Positions 27,546 to 36,823 are shown, counted from the first letter of the stretch. The stretch is DNA of 64,000 nt from Ochrobactrum sp. Marseille-Q0166 (GCF_014397025.1 NZ_JACJUO010000003.1:248001-312000), one strand, 5' to 3'. The notes: generated by a model from the letters alone, not told the origin. Translations and numbers: made by a program.

Positions 27546-28385
27546 GGCTCAGGACTCATTGGTTTCCGAGCCAGAAGATGACGACTGCTGCGAGATCTAT
27601 TGCTGCTCGGAACACAATCGGGCAGCGATCATAACGGGTGGCAATTCTGCGCCAGTCTTTCAGTCTTCCAAACATGATTTCGATACGATTGCGCCGCTTG
27701 TATCGGCGTTTATCATACTTGATAGCCTTCTTGCGGTTTTTGCGCCCCGGGATGCATGGCTTTATCTCTTTGTCTTTTAACTGTTTTCTGAACCAGTCTG
27801 CATCATAGCCTCTGTCAGCAAGAAGCCAGTCGACCTTCGGTAACGTCTCGATTAAGACTGCAGCTCCGGTATAGTCGCTGATTTGTCCGGCCGTGACGTG
27901 TAACCTGATGGGACGCCCCTGCGTGTCGGTGACGGCGTGCAATTTGGTATTCATGCCACCTTTCGTCCGACCGATCAGGCGTCCATCGCCCCCTTTTTTA
28001 ACTGTAGGCTTGAAGCCGTGCGGTGTGCTTTCAAATAGGTCGCATCCATCATGACGGTCTTTCCGACCGGCGACTTGGAAGACAGGCCTTCCAATATTTG
28101 AGCAAATATCCCCTTGAGACACCAACGGTTCCAACGATTATAGAGCGTTTTACAAGGCCCGTATTCCCGAGGGGCATCACACCACCGTAACCCATTGCGA
28201 AGAATGAATATAATTCCACTCAAGACACGCCTGTCATCAACGCGCGGACGTCCATGACTTTTAGGGAAAAAGGGGCGAAGGCGTGACATTTGTCCTTCGC
28301 TCAGCCAGTAAAGATTACTCATCGATCAGTCTCCTCAAGCGAAACTGAATCAGCTCATCATTCTGAAATCAATGGGTCCTGAGCC
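27546..28385 (-). mobile_element. IS5-family element, IS427 group (IS711-like)
   Basis: An 840 bp element with terminal inverted repeats: GGCTCAGGACTCATTG at 27546-27561 and CAATGGGTCCTGAGCC at 28370-28385 (one mismatch in 16, continuing imperfectly inward). A TA duplication flanks it (27544-27545 and 28386-28387) inside CTAG, the target pattern described for Brucella IS711. Length, target and ORF organisation all fit that group. It is the only IS in the window that looks complete. Confidence 0.85.
27556..28322 (-). CDS. IS5-family (IS427 group) transposase, two ORFs joined by frameshifting
   Basis: The first ORF (28322 down to 27975, 115 residues: MSNLYWLSEGQMSRLRPFFP) holds the DNA-binding part and, near its end, VMMDATYLKAHRTA with the first catalytic aspartate. 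The second continues as DGRLIGRTKGGMNTKLHAV, LLADRGYDADWFR (second D), and RRNRIEIMFGRLKDWRR (catalytic E). The two overlap at an A6G5 run (27989-27999 on the complement), a typical slippery site, so the split is probably programmed and not a mutation. Confidence 0.82.
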
Positions 28386-28588
28386 TAGTGCACAAACCGC
28401 CCTTTATCCAACTGAGGGAGTGTTTGCGGCCGTTTCAATTTTCAGCGGATAGCTTGATACGACGAGGCGGAATAATATTCTAAAATCAGAAAGAAAGTAT
28501 TTGTTTTATTGCTTGTTGATGATTTTCTCTAATGAGATTAACAAGGCTCAAAACCCATATTCACCTTGTTAATCGATAAAGTGCAAAA

Positions 28589-30184
28589 ATGCCCCACCAG
28601 AAGAGCCCACTTAATTCGCTGCAGCCTTCGCGGCGCCAGTTTCTCAGCATGTCAGCCGGAGCAGCCATTGCAGCTGGCTTAGGAATGTCTGCATCCGGAT
28701 TGCTGCTGCCCGCACAGGCCCGCGCACAAGATGCGAAGCCAAAAAAGGGTGGGCATCTGGTTATTGCCATGCATTCTGCTTCAAGTTCGGATCATCTTGA
28801 TCCAGCATCTTACACGATGGCATATATGTATACCGTCGGCTTCCAGCTCTTCAACACGCTGTTGGAACTAGGCCCGGATGGAAAACTTACAGGCGCATTG
28901 GTGGAAAGCTGGGAGCCCGCAAATGCAGATGCCAGCAAATGGATATTCCGTCTTCGCAAGGGTGTGACGTTCCACAACGGCAAAGAGTTGACTGCCAAAG
29001 ACGTTGTCTATTCGCTCAATCATCATCGAGGCGACGACACCAAATCGGGCGGCAAGGGTGTACTTCTCGCTGTCAAAGATGTCGTTGCATCCGACACATA
29101 TGAAGTCACAGTCACATTGAATGCTGGTAATGTCGATTTTCCAGCAGCTTTTGTAGACTATCACCTCGGCATTGGGCCTGACGGTGAAGACTTCGACAAG
29201 GGTATAGGGACCGGTGCATTTGTTCTGGAAGATTTTCAACCGGGCGTACGTGCTTTAACTCGTCGCAATCCAAACTACTGGCATCCAGACCGCGCCAATG
29301 TGGACTCCGTTGAAACAATCGCCATGGATGACACAACTGCGCGCATGGCAGCGTTGATGAGCGGTCAGGCGCATATCGTCAATGCGGTTGAGCCGCGTCT
29401 GGTCAGCCATCTGAGTGCGCGCCCCGATATCCAGATTCTACGTACACCGGAAAACTCGATGTATTGCTTTCCGATGCGCACGGATTCAGAGCTGCTGAAG
29501 AACAATGATCTGCGTCTTGCGCTCAAATATGCGATTGACCGCGAAGAGTTGCAGAAAAGTTTGCTGGTTGGCACAGGCGCTGTCGGCAATGACCATCCGA
29601 TCCCTTCATGGAATCCGCTTTATTCCAAAGATATTCCGCAGCGTGCCTTCGACCCGGAAAAAGCTGCATTTCATCTGAAGAAATCGGGCTTCTCCGGTTC
29701 AATTCCGCTCAGCGTATCGGATAACGGTTTTACGGGATCGGCTGATGCAGCTCAACTCTATCAGGCATCTGCGGCAAAGGCGGGCATTACGATAGATGTC
29801 GAGCGTGTACCATCGGACGGTTACTGGGATGAAGTCTGGCTGAAGAAGCCATTTGTCGCTTCTAACTGGTCAGTTCGCCCGACCGCTGACGCTATGCTTT
29901 CAATGCTGCTTCAGACCGGCGCTCCATGGAACGAAACCGGCTGGAGCAACGAGACGTTTGACAAACTGCTTGCTGCGTCCCGCGTTGAACTGGATGAATC
30001 CAAGCGCAAACAGATCTATCACGACATGCAGGTTTTGATCGTAGAAGATGGCGGAGAATTAATCCCAGTCTTCACCGATAATCTTGCTGCCGCAAATGGT
30101 AAGGTTAAGGGCTATATTTCTGTGCCAGGTGGCGGCGATATGAGCGGTTATCGTCTGGCTGAAAAAGTCTGGCTAGAAGAATAG
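28589..30184 (+). CDS. Periplasmic substrate-binding protein, SBP family 5 (peptide type), Tat-exported
   Basis: A 531-residue family-5 binding protein. The leader has a twin-arginine motif, SRRQFLSMSAG, with a hydrophobic stretch and cleavage near ARAQ-D, so it should be exported folded by Tat. The mature part has the family pattern LVESWEPANADASKWIFRLRKGV and DVVYSLNHH. It captures peptides, opines or similar ligands for the permeases downstream. It is the first gene of a five-gene operon. A strong hairpin follows the stop. Confidence 0.87.
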   Translation: MPHQKSPLNSLQPSRRQFLSMSAGAAIAAGLGMSASGLLLPAQARAQDAKPKKGGHLVIAMHSASSSDHLDPASYTMAYMYTVGFQLFNTLLELGPDGKLTGALVESWEPANADASKWIFRLRKGVTFHNGKELTAKDVVYSLNHHRGDDTKSGGKGVLLAVKDVVASDTYEVTVTLNAGNVDFPAAFVDYHLGIGPDGEDFDKGIGTGAFVLEDFQPGVRALTRRNPNYWHPDRANVDSVETIAMDDTTARMAALMSGQAHIVNAVEPRLVSHLSARPDIQILRTPENSMYCFPMRTDSELLKNNDLRLALKYAIDREELQKSLLVGTGAVGNDHPIPSWNPLYSKDIPQRAFDPEKAAFHLKKSGFSGSIPLSVSDNGFTGSADAAQLYQASAAKAGITIDVERVPSDGYWDEVWLKKPFVASNWSVRPTADAMLSMLLQTGAPWNETGWSNETFDKLLAASRVELDESKRKQIYHDMQVLIVEDGGELIPVFTDNLAAANGKVKGYISVPGGGDMSGYRLAEKVWLEE

Positions 30185-30225
30185 CAGAAACGTTTACTGA
30201 TTATTATTTCTGCTTGCTGCTGCAT

Positions 30226-30252
30226 CCCCAAAGCTGGCTTCCAGTTTTGGGG
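30226..30252 (+). promoter_or_regulatory. Intercistronic hairpin after the binding-protein gene
   Basis: A 12-base-pair stem, CCCCAAAGCTGG with CCAGTTTTGGGG (one G-U pair), has a CTT loop and begins 42 bases past the stop. There is no U tract, and the permease gene follows 90 bases later. It is probably an mRNA-protection or attenuation element. Confidence 0.65.
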
Positions 30253-30344
30253 AAATGCTTCTAACAAGGGACTTGGCATTGATGTGCTGACCGGGTAACA
30301 ACCGGCGGTGCCTCCCAGCTACGACGCCCACTTCCGGACAGCCA

Positions 30345-31388
30345 ATGACAGACGTTCTACCAGACCAGTCTCCACACGATAGCAAGGCAGCTGCGATTTC
30401 TGACCGTGGACATTCTTTCGGTCTTTTACGTGGCAATTCACTTTCGGGGCTGATCTTAAGGCGTCTCCTGCTTGGTATCGTTTTGCTCTGGGCCATTTCA
30501 GCTGTCATCTTCGCTGGAACTCAAATCCTACCTGGCGACGTCGCGACTGCAATGCTGGGTCAACAGGCAACACCACAGGCTGTCGAGAACATTCGCAAGG
30601 AACTCGGACTCGAACGACCGGCTTTACAACGCTATGTGGAATGGCTTGGCAATGCTGCACAGGGAGATCTGGGTCGCAGCTATTCTAACCGGCAGGACAT
30701 TGCGAAAAGCATTGCGCCCCGTTTGTCCAATACACTCTATCTCGCTGCAATGGCTGCACTGTTTGCAATTCCGATCGCGATCCTGCTCGGCCTCATTTCT
30801 GTTTTGTATGCCGGTACTATCATTGATCGCGGCATAGCGGTTGCAACACTCAGCACCATATCGCTGCCAGAGTTTTTCGTAGCGTATATTCTGATTGCTT
30901 ATTTTGCGATTTCGCTTGGTCTGTTGCCATCGAGCGCCATTGTAAACCCTGGAATGAGTGGCTGGCAGCGCCTTACCGCGATTGCCTTGCCCTGCTTGAC
31001 GCTAGTTATTGCCGTTACCGGACATATGGTACGCATGACACGCGCTTCGCTTCTTGCGGTTATGTCATCACCCTATATCGAGACCGCGCAGCTTAAAGGT
31101 CTTCCCCGCTGGCGCATTCTCCTCAAACATGCGCTTCCCAATGCACTCTCACCGGTGATTAACGTCGTCGCACTGAACCTCGCCTATCTGGTTGTAGGTG
31201 TAGTCGTTGTTGAAGTAATTTTCGTTTATCCGGGTATGGGTCAATACATGGTTGATCATGTCTCCAAACGCGATGTGCCGGTGGTGCAGGCGTGCGGGCT
31301 TATTTTTGCATCCGTTTACATTGGCCTTAACATCATTGCCGATGTCATCGTCATTCTGACCAACCCGCGGCTGAGACATTCAGCATGA
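30345..31388 (+). CDS. Peptide-type ABC transporter permease (DppB-like)
   Basis: A 347-residue permease with an N-terminal cytoplasmic extension of about 35 residues and then six hydrophobic segments. The DppB hallmarks are ILRRLLLGIVLLWAISAVIF, ILPGDVATAML (PGDP variant), the ERPALQRYVEWL segment and the coupling helix around YIETAQLKGLPRWRILLKHALPNALSP. It pairs with the next gene. The extension upstream of the first membrane helix is longer than usual, so an internal start is possible. Confidence 0.86.
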   Translation: MTDVLPDQSPHDSKAAAISDRGHSFGLLRGNSLSGLILRRLLLGIVLLWAISAVIFAGTQILPGDVATAMLGQQATPQAVENIRKELGLERPALQRYVEWLGNAAQGDLGRSYSNRQDIAKSIAPRLSNTLYLAAMAALFAIPIAILLGLISVLYAGTIIDRGIAVATLSTISLPEFFVAYILIAYFAISLGLLPSSAIVNPGMSGWQRLTAIALPCLTLVIAVTGHMVRMTRASLLAVMSSPYIETAQLKGLPRWRILLKHALPNALSPVINVVALNLAYLVVGVVVVEVIFVYPGMGQYMVDHVSKRDVPVVQACGLIFASVYIGLNIIADVIVILTNPRLRHSA

Positions 31389-32221
31389 GAAAACGCAACA
31401 AAGGCTCACAATTTCTCGCATCAATTGGCTTTAGCGGTATAGCCTTCTTTCTGCTTGTTGCAATTTTTGCAGAATGGCTCGCACCGCATCCCATATCGGA
31501 AATCGTTGGCAGCGTATGGCAAGGTCCCTCACGCGAGGCGTTGCTTGGAACCGATAACATTGGCCGAGATCTTCTGTCTCGTGTTATCTGGGGTACGCGG
31601 TTAACGCTTTCGATCGCCGCCGCAGCTACAATCCTCGCATTTTTGATTGGCGTACCGCTAGGCTTTCTTGCTGCCTTGACGCGTGGATGGCCCGATCAGG
31701 TTCTCTCGCGCGGCAACGATCTTCTGATGGCAATTCCGACACTGATTTTTGCTCTTGTTGTGCTGGCCGTTCTGCCTAAAAATGTCCTCATCCTGATAGT
31801 GGTAATCGCAGTGCTGGAAGCAACACGTGTTTTCAGAGTAAGCCGTGCGATTGCCTGCGATATTGTCGTGCTCGACTATATCGAAATCGCGCGCCTGCGC
31901 GGCGAAAGCAAAAGCTGGATCATCTTCCACGAAGTGCTGCCCAATGCATTGTCACCGCTGCTTGCAGAGTTCGGACTGCGTTTCGTCTTTTCTATCCTGT
32001 TTCTTTCGACTCTTTCCTTTCTCGGACTCGGTGTTCAGCCGCCTATTGCCGACTGGGGAAGTCTGGTCAAAGAAAACAAGGATGGGTTGATGTTTGGCGT
32101 GTTTGCCGCCCTTATTCCCGGCGGAACCATTGCTTTGCTTGCTATCAGTGTGAACTTTGTCGTCGACTGGATTTTACAGCGCACCACCAGCCTTAAAAGA
32201 GGCGCGCAAAACAATGGATAA
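31385..32221 (+). CDS. Peptide-type ABC transporter permease (DppC-like)
   Basis: A 278-residue partner permease. It keeps LLGTDNIGRDLLSRVIWGTRLTL and FLGLGVQPPIADWGSLV, which are DppC signatures, and the coupling region around IEIARLRGESKSWIIFHEVLPNALSP. Its ATG overlaps the end of the previous gene (ATGA), and its own 3' end overlaps the ATPase start, so the three are tightly coupled. Confidence 0.87.
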   Translation: MRKRNKGSQFLASIGFSGIAFFLLVAIFAEWLAPHPISEIVGSVWQGPSREALLGTDNIGRDLLSRVIWGTRLTLSIAAAATILAFLIGVPLGFLAALTRGWPDQVLSRGNDLLMAIPTLIFALVVLAVLPKNVLILIVVIAVLEATRVFRVSRAIACDIVVLDYIEIARLRGESKSWIIFHEVLPNALSPLLAEFGLRFVFSILFLSTLSFLGLGVQPPIADWGSLVKENKDGLMFGVFAALIPGGTIALLAISVNFVVDWILQRTTSLKRGAQNNG

Positions 32222-33854
32222 TCCGAATAAACCACCACTTCTGAACATCCGTGGTCTCCGGATAAGCTCCGATGAAGGTTTGATCGTTGACGGCATTGAT
32301 CTGACTTTGCAAAAAGGCCACGTACTCGGCCTGATCGGGGAGTCCGGCGCAGGTAAATCGACCATTGGTCTCGCTGCTCTTGGTTTCGCACGCAGCGGCC
32401 TTCAGATCACTGGTGGATCGGTTGCGCTGGATGGGCAAGACATACTTTCCTTATCCGGCAAGAATAGGCAGAGAATCCGCGGCAGCCGGATCGCCTATGT
32501 GGCGCAATCTGCAGCTGCGGCATTCAATCCTGCCCATAAGCTGATCGATCAGGTTACGGAGGCCAGCGTCTGGCACGGCCTCATGAAACGTGGCGAAGCG
32601 AGAAGCCGCGCTGTTGAGTTATTCACCCTGCTGGGTCTACCGGATCCACAAAATTTTGGCGAGCGTTATCCCCATCAGGTTTCAGGAGGCCAGCTTCAGC
32701 GCGCCATGACCGCAATGGCGCTTTGTACCAGTCCTGATCTTGTGGTGTTTGACGAACCGACAACCGCTCTCGATGTAACGACACAGATTGAGGTGCTGAT
32801 TGCCATCAAAAAAGCAATCGCAACCACTGGAACAGCCGCACTTTATATATCGCATGATCTGGCAGTTGTCGCTCAGATTGCCGATGAGATCATGGTGCTT
32901 CGCCATGGAAAAATGGTGGAACGAGGTTCTGTTCGCAAAATTTTTGATGCGCCACAGGAAGACTATACCCGGCAGCTTGTGGCAGTTCGTCAAAAGGAAA
33001 TTGAAGGTCGCATAGAAACGTCTGCTTCCTTACTTTCCATTGCAAACATTTCCGCTTCCTATAGTCCGGCGACACCTGTGCTTGCCGACATCACGCTTGA
33101 TCTCGCAAAAGGTCAGACACTGGCTATCGTGGGCGAGTCTGGTTCCGGTAAATCGACACTGGCCCGTGTGGTGTGCGGCCTCCTCGCACCTACAGCCGGA
33201 AACATACACTTTGACGGCGCAGTTTTGCCTGCAAGTCTGGAACGTCGTTCAAAAGAGACGCTGCGCAATATCCAGATGATCAGCCAGTTGCCCGATTTGG
33301 CTCTTAATCCGCGCCGGACCATAGCAGAAATAATCGGCAGACCATTGCAGTTTTATTTTGGGATGCCGCGTGATTTGCGAAGCAATGCTGTTGACGAGTT
33401 GATGGAGCTCACCGGACTGCCTAAAAGCCTTCTCAAAAGGTATCCGGCTGAGTTGTCAGGCGGCCAGAAACAGCGTGTCTGTATTGCTCGCGCGCTTGCT
33501 GCACGCCCCAAACTGCTTGTATGCGATGAGCCAACTTCCGCTCTCGATCCATTGGTGGCAGAGGGCATTCTGGAGCTGTTGCGTCGGGTTCAAAACGAGA
33601 CAGAGACCTCTTATCTCTTTATCACGCACGATCTCGCAATCGTTCGAGCCATAGCCGACAAAATTGCTGTCATGCACCGGGGAACAGTCGTGCGTTATGG
33701 ATTGAAGTCAGACGTACTCAGTCCGCCTTATGACGATTATACCGCAAAGCTTCTGGCATCTGTTCCACAAATGAAGCCAGGTTGGCTGGATGACATTATG
33801 GCGCAGCGTGCAGACCTCACTATCGCAGATACCGATAAGGACATGAAAATATGA
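32214..33854 (+). CDS. Peptide-type ABC transporter ATPase, two nucleotide-binding domains
   Basis: A 546-residue protein that fuses DppD- and DppF-like ATPases. The first domain has [19 protein letters not shown] and VVFDEPTTALD; the second, from about residue 285, has [24 protein letters not shown] and [11 protein letters not shown]. One chain thus replaces the usual two subunits. The ATG at 32214 overlaps the upstream stop and is preferred to a start 19 codons earlier that lies inside the permease gene. Confidence 0.88.
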   Translation: MDNPNKPPLLNIRGLRISSDEGLIVDGIDLTLQKGHVLGLIGESGAGKSTIGLAALGFARSGLQITGGSVALDGQDILSLSGKNRQRIRGSRIAYVAQSAAAAFNPAHKLIDQVTEASVWHGLMKRGEARSRAVELFTLLGLPDPQNFGERYPHQVSGGQLQRAMTAMALCTSPDLVVFDEPTTALDVTTQIEVLIAIKKAIATTGTAALYISHDLAVVAQIADEIMVLRHGKMVERGSVRKIFDAPQEDYTRQLVAVRQKEIEGRIETSASLLSIANISASYSPATPVLADITLDLAKGQTLAIVGESGSGKSTLARVVCGLLAPTAGNIHFDGAVLPASLERRSKETLRNIQMISQLPDLALNPRRTIAEIIGRPLQFYFGMPRDLRSNAVDELMELTGLPKSLLKRYPAELSGGQKQRVCIARALAARPKLLVCDEPTSALDPLVAEGILELLRRVQNETETSYLFITHDLAIVRAIADKIAVMHRGTVVRYGLKSDVLSPPYDDYTAKLLASVPQMKPGWLDDIMAQRADLTIADTDKDMKI

Positions 33855-34762
33855 GCAAAAAGACAATCATTCTCGATGGTGGCATGGGACGTGAACTGGA
33901 ACGCGTCGGTGCACCATTCCGTCAACCGGAATGGTCCGCACTCGCGCTTATCGAAGGTCCTCAATACGTTCGCGAAGTGCATGACGGCTATATCGCAGCC
34001 GGCGCCGATGTCATTACCACAAACAGCTATGCAGTCGTCCCTTTCCACATCGGAGAAGACCGTTTTGCGGCTGAAGGCCACAAACTCGCAAGCCTTTCTG
34101 GCAGGATTGCTCGCGAAGCAGCAGATTCAGCATCCCGTGAAGTTAAAGTAGCCGGATCCTTACCGCCTGTCTTTGGATCCTATCAGCCTGACCTTTTTGA
34201 TCCTGCCAGAGCAGGCGAATTGCTGAATGTGCTTGTGGATGGGCTGGCACCATCCGTTGACCTCTGGCTTGCCGAGACGCAAAGCAGCCTGATTGAAGTC
34301 AAAGCCGCACATGAGGCCATTCGTTCAACGGGAAAGCCTCTCTGGATTTCCTACACGCTCCGCGATGATGTAGCCAGCGGAGCAATCACCGAGGCACAGC
34401 TTCGTTCAGGAGAAACGGTGGCTGAAGGTGCACGGCTTGCCGCAGAGCTCGGAGCGGAAGCGCTCCTGTTTAATTGTGCAATGCCTGAAGTTATGGATGC
34501 AGCCATTCTTGCAGCAAAGCAGGTCTTCGATGAGCTGGGCAAGGATATTCCAATTGGCGTTTATGCCAATGCATTTCCTTCACAACAGGGCGCTGATGAG
34601 GCGAACGCTACTATTACTGAAATTCGCGCTGACCTCGATCCTGACGCCTACGGGGTATGGGCTCAGCGTTGGGTCAAGAGCGGTGCAGGTATCATTGGCG
34701 GCTGCTGCGGAATTGGCACCAACCACATTCATGCATTGTCGAACCAATATCTCTGCGAATAA
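33851..34762 (+). CDS. Homocysteine S-methyltransferase-family protein
   Basis: A 303-residue zinc methyltransferase of the MmuM/BhmT family. The start ILDGGMGRELERVG is the family N-terminal loop; the zinc cysteines are in LLFNCAMPE and IGGCCGIGT. Relatives move a methyl group from S-methylmethionine, betaine or S-adenosylmethionine to homocysteine or selenocysteine. The ATG overlaps the ATPase stop (ATGA), so it belongs to the importer operon. This suggests that the imported compound is a methyl donor or an amino-acid derivative processed by this enzyme. A strong terminator follows. Confidence 0.87.
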   Translation: MSKKTIILDGGMGRELERVGAPFRQPEWSALALIEGPQYVREVHDGYIAAGADVITTNSYAVVPFHIGEDRFAAEGHKLASLSGRIAREAADSASREVKVAGSLPPVFGSYQPDLFDPARAGELLNVLVDGLAPSVDLWLAETQSSLIEVKAAHEAIRSTGKPLWISYTLRDDVASGAITEAQLRSGETVAEGARLAAELGAEALLFNCAMPEVMDAAILAAKQVFDELGKDIPIGVYANAFPSQQGADEANATITEIRADLDPDAYGVWAQRWVKSGAGIIGGCCGIGTNHIHALSNQYLCE

Positions 34763-34764
34763 CA

Positions 34765-34794
34765 AAAAAGGGCGGCTTTTTAGCCGCCCTTTTC
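34765..34794 (+). terminator. Intrinsic terminator ending the importer operon
   Basis: GGGCGGC and GCCGCCC form a stem with a TTTTTA loop, extended by flanking A and T runs and followed by TTTTCGTTT. It lies directly after the methyltransferase stop. Confidence 0.88.
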
Positions 34795-34797
34795 GTT

Positions 34798-34890
34798 TCA
34801 TGACAGAATGCGTGCTGCTGCCAGTGACAGTGCGATGACACCATTTGTAATAGAGCGTTCGTCAGGCTGATAATCCGAATTATGCAACTT
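34798..34890 (-). pseudogene. C-terminal relic of an M20 amidohydrolase
   Basis: A minus-strand frame of about 30 residues, KLHNSDYQPDERSITNGVIA and LSLAAARILS, ends in TGA. The HNxxYxxDExxIxxG pattern resembles the extreme C terminus of M20 peptidases. No upstream part remains; the porin terminator region follows immediately. The match is short and is offered as a likely gene ruin. Confidence 0.35.
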
Positions 34891-34916
34891 GACGCTGCTC
34901 AACATTGAACAGCGTC
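34891..34916 (-). terminator. Hairpin downstream of the porin gene
   Basis: GACGCTG and CAGCGTC pair around an inner TCAA/TTGA stem, 18 bases past the porin stop. The U-run is weak, but stem length and position fit a terminator. Confidence 0.5.
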
Positions 34917-34933
34917 ATAATTCTAATCACTCA

Positions 34934-36025
34934 TCAGAATGAGCGCTGGAAACGCAGTTTCAAGCCCAGCGCATCCTGTCCATCAAGTGCAATACGCTTG
35001 TTGTTCCACTGAACATAGGTAACTTCAGGAGTGATGTTGAAGCCCGGTACTAATGCATAGCTGACATTGCCAGTCGCCATCAGAGTTTCGCTGGCATCAT
35101 AGCCAACTTGCAGGTTGAGTTTGGCTTTTTTAGTTGCCTGATAGGCGAGGCCACCCCACAAAGCCCAATCACCACCCCATGTACCGTAGAAACTATCTAC
35201 AATACGATAGACATCGCCATTGGCATTCGCCTTGTAATGGTCTTCATTAGACTTATAGGCGAACTGCGACCAGAGCGAGAACTTGTCGCTCACCTTGAGA
35301 TCAACCTTGACCTTACCCGCCCATTCTTCGTTACGTGCGTCATAGGCAGCTACGCCTGCGATGCTTCCCCATGACTGAGCGTATTTCAGACCACCCACCA
35401 CATGCGGCATATAATCATCGATTGTAACATCAACATCGGAATCGGAATTGCCGCCTTGTTCAAGCGACAAGATAGCCGAGAAGCCTTCTTTATTCTTGTA
35501 GGTATAGCTGATCAGATTAGTACGATAGCCACCGGCCAGAATGACGTCATCATTGAGCACGTTGCCCAGATAATCAGAGAAAGTCACGAATGCCGACTGG
35601 TCGAGACCGACACGGAGACCACCAAGCTCGATAAAGCCCAGACGCAGGGAGCCGGACGATGAAGAATCTGCACCGTTGTACCACTGATAGCGCGTTTCGG
35701 TCACTGTCTTGAGAGTACCGAGTTCAGTTTCGGTTCCGGTAAATGTGCGGAAAGTGAAACGGGTCAACTGCCCGTAAGTGTCCATTTTTTTGGTGCTTGG
35801 AACGCGTGCATAAGCATAATCACCACCGCTAACATCATAACGCACATAACCCGCCAAACGCAGGCATGTTTCCGTTCCAGGAATATAAAAATAGCCTTTG
35901 CCGTAGGCATCGCAAACGCGGACATATTCCACAGCTTCCGGCTCGGGTGCCACTATGGTATCGGCAGCCGACGCAGCTTGCGACATTGCCAGAACAGCGA
36001 CCGATGCAGCTAGAGTTTTCTTCAT
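34934..36025 (-). CDS. Outer-membrane porin, Omp2a/Omp2b-like
   Basis: A 363-residue alphaproteobacterial porin. The signal peptide MKKTLAASVAVLAMSQAASA is followed by the mature start ADTIVAPEPEAVEYVRVCDA and GKGYFYIPGTETCLRLAGYVRYD, the hallmark of Brucella Omp2-type porins with its two cysteines. Alternating beta-strand patterns run to the terminal FQRSF, whose final phenylalanine is the outer-membrane insertion signal. It forms a general diffusion pore. It lies between two importer operons on their common border and could widen uptake, but shows its own transcription signals. Confidence 0.92.
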   Translation of the reverse strand: MKKTLAASVAVLAMSQAASAADTIVAPEPEAVEYVRVCDAYGKGYFYIPGTETCLRLAGYVRYDVSGGDYAYARVPSTKKMDTYGQLTRFTFRTFTGTETELGTLKTVTETRYQWYNGADSSSSGSLRLGFIELGGLRVGLDQSAFVTFSDYLGNVLNDDVILAGGYRTNLISYTYKNKEGFSAILSLEQGGNSDSDVDVTIDDYMPHVVGGLKYAQSWGSIAGVAAYDARNEEWAGKVKVDLKVSDKFSLWSQFAYKSNEDHYKANANGDVYRIVDSFYGTWGGDWALWGGLAYQATKKAKLNLQVGYDASETLMATGNVSYALVPGFNITPEVTYVQWNNKRIALDGQDALGLKLRFQRSF

Positions 36026-36070
36026 TTGAGTAAGTGTCCCCTTTGGTTTTAGACAATAGGAGTTTTTCGG

Positions 36071-36087
36071 CGGAAAGAGACTTTCCG
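36071..36087 (-). promoter_or_regulatory. Hairpin in the porin leader
   Basis: CGGAAAG and CTTTCCG form a perfect 7-base-pair stem with a three-base loop, 46 bases upstream of the porin ATG and 94 bases past the end of the PaiB-like gene. It may shape the porin 5' leader or help end the upstream operon; the tail is not U-rich in either direction. Confidence 0.45.
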
Positions 36088-36180
36088 TCGTGATGAGAAC
36101 AAGCTGCCGGAACTCGCTAAAACCGGCCGCCCGTTATGGTTGTGAATGCTGGATTACGTGCCTGAACAAGCCATGGCGCT

Positions 36181-36807
36181 CTAAAGCTTGCAATGACGCG
36201 CCATCATTTCGGCAACATCTTCCCGCCCCTCTTCGCGCAGTTTTTTGATCGCAGCATTCATATCTGCCGACCGTTCGTCCTGCCCGAGCTTGAACTTGAT
36301 TTCCATCTTCTCAATCGGCATTTCGTAGCCAACGATATTGGGCAGACGCCGTTCCAGACCACCGGGGCCGAGTTCCTTCATCTGCCAGGGCTTATCACGC
36401 CCCTTTTCCATATGCTTGACGAGTTCGTGGAGATGTTTGGCGGTCGCTGCTTCCGACAGGATTTTGGGTGTGCCGTGGATATGAGCAACCATAAAACTCC
36501 AGGTCGGTGCGCTGTCCCTTTCCGGATAGCCCGGATACCAGGACGACGACACATAATGACCAGCATCCATCAGGATCGCAATTGATGGCAGGCCACGTTT
36601 CAGAGACTCAACATGATCGTTGGATGCGGCGACGTGCGAGACCAACGTGCCATTCTCGCCGCGTGTCCGATCCATCATGAAGACAGGGTGCGATATAGCA
36701 ACGCCACCCTCATGGCTGGTGATCAAAGTACCAAGCACCGTTCTGTCAACGAGATCGAAAACCTCTGTCGTATCGGACGGTTGATAATAGGGCTTTGTAT
36801 AGAGCAT
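36181..36807 (-). CDS. PaiB-like FMN-binding protein
   Basis: A 208-residue member of the PaiB family (FMN-binding split barrel, annotated as negative transcriptional regulator). Visible are MLYTKPYYQPSDTTEVFDLV at the start, TLITSHEGGVAISHPVF, the conserved ASNDHVESL and YVSSSWYPGYP, and WSFMVAHIHGTP. The ATG at 36807 begins the family sequence; an open frame continues further upstream into the amidase gene but lacks homology. Role in this operon is unclear: flavin-dependent reduction or regulation are both possible. Last gene of the eight-gene operon. Confidence 0.82.
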   Translation of the reverse strand: MLYTKPYYQPSDTTEVFDLVDRTVLGTLITSHEGGVAISHPVFMMDRTRGENGTLVSHVAASNDHVESLKRGLPSIAILMDAGHYVSSSWYPGYPERDSAPTWSFMVAHIHGTPKILSEAATAKHLHELVKHMEKGRDKPWQMKELGPGGLERRLPNIVGYEMPIEKMEIKFKLGQDERSADMNAAIKKLREEGREDVAEMMARHCKL

Positions 36808-36823
36808 CGCTTGTCTCTTGATT

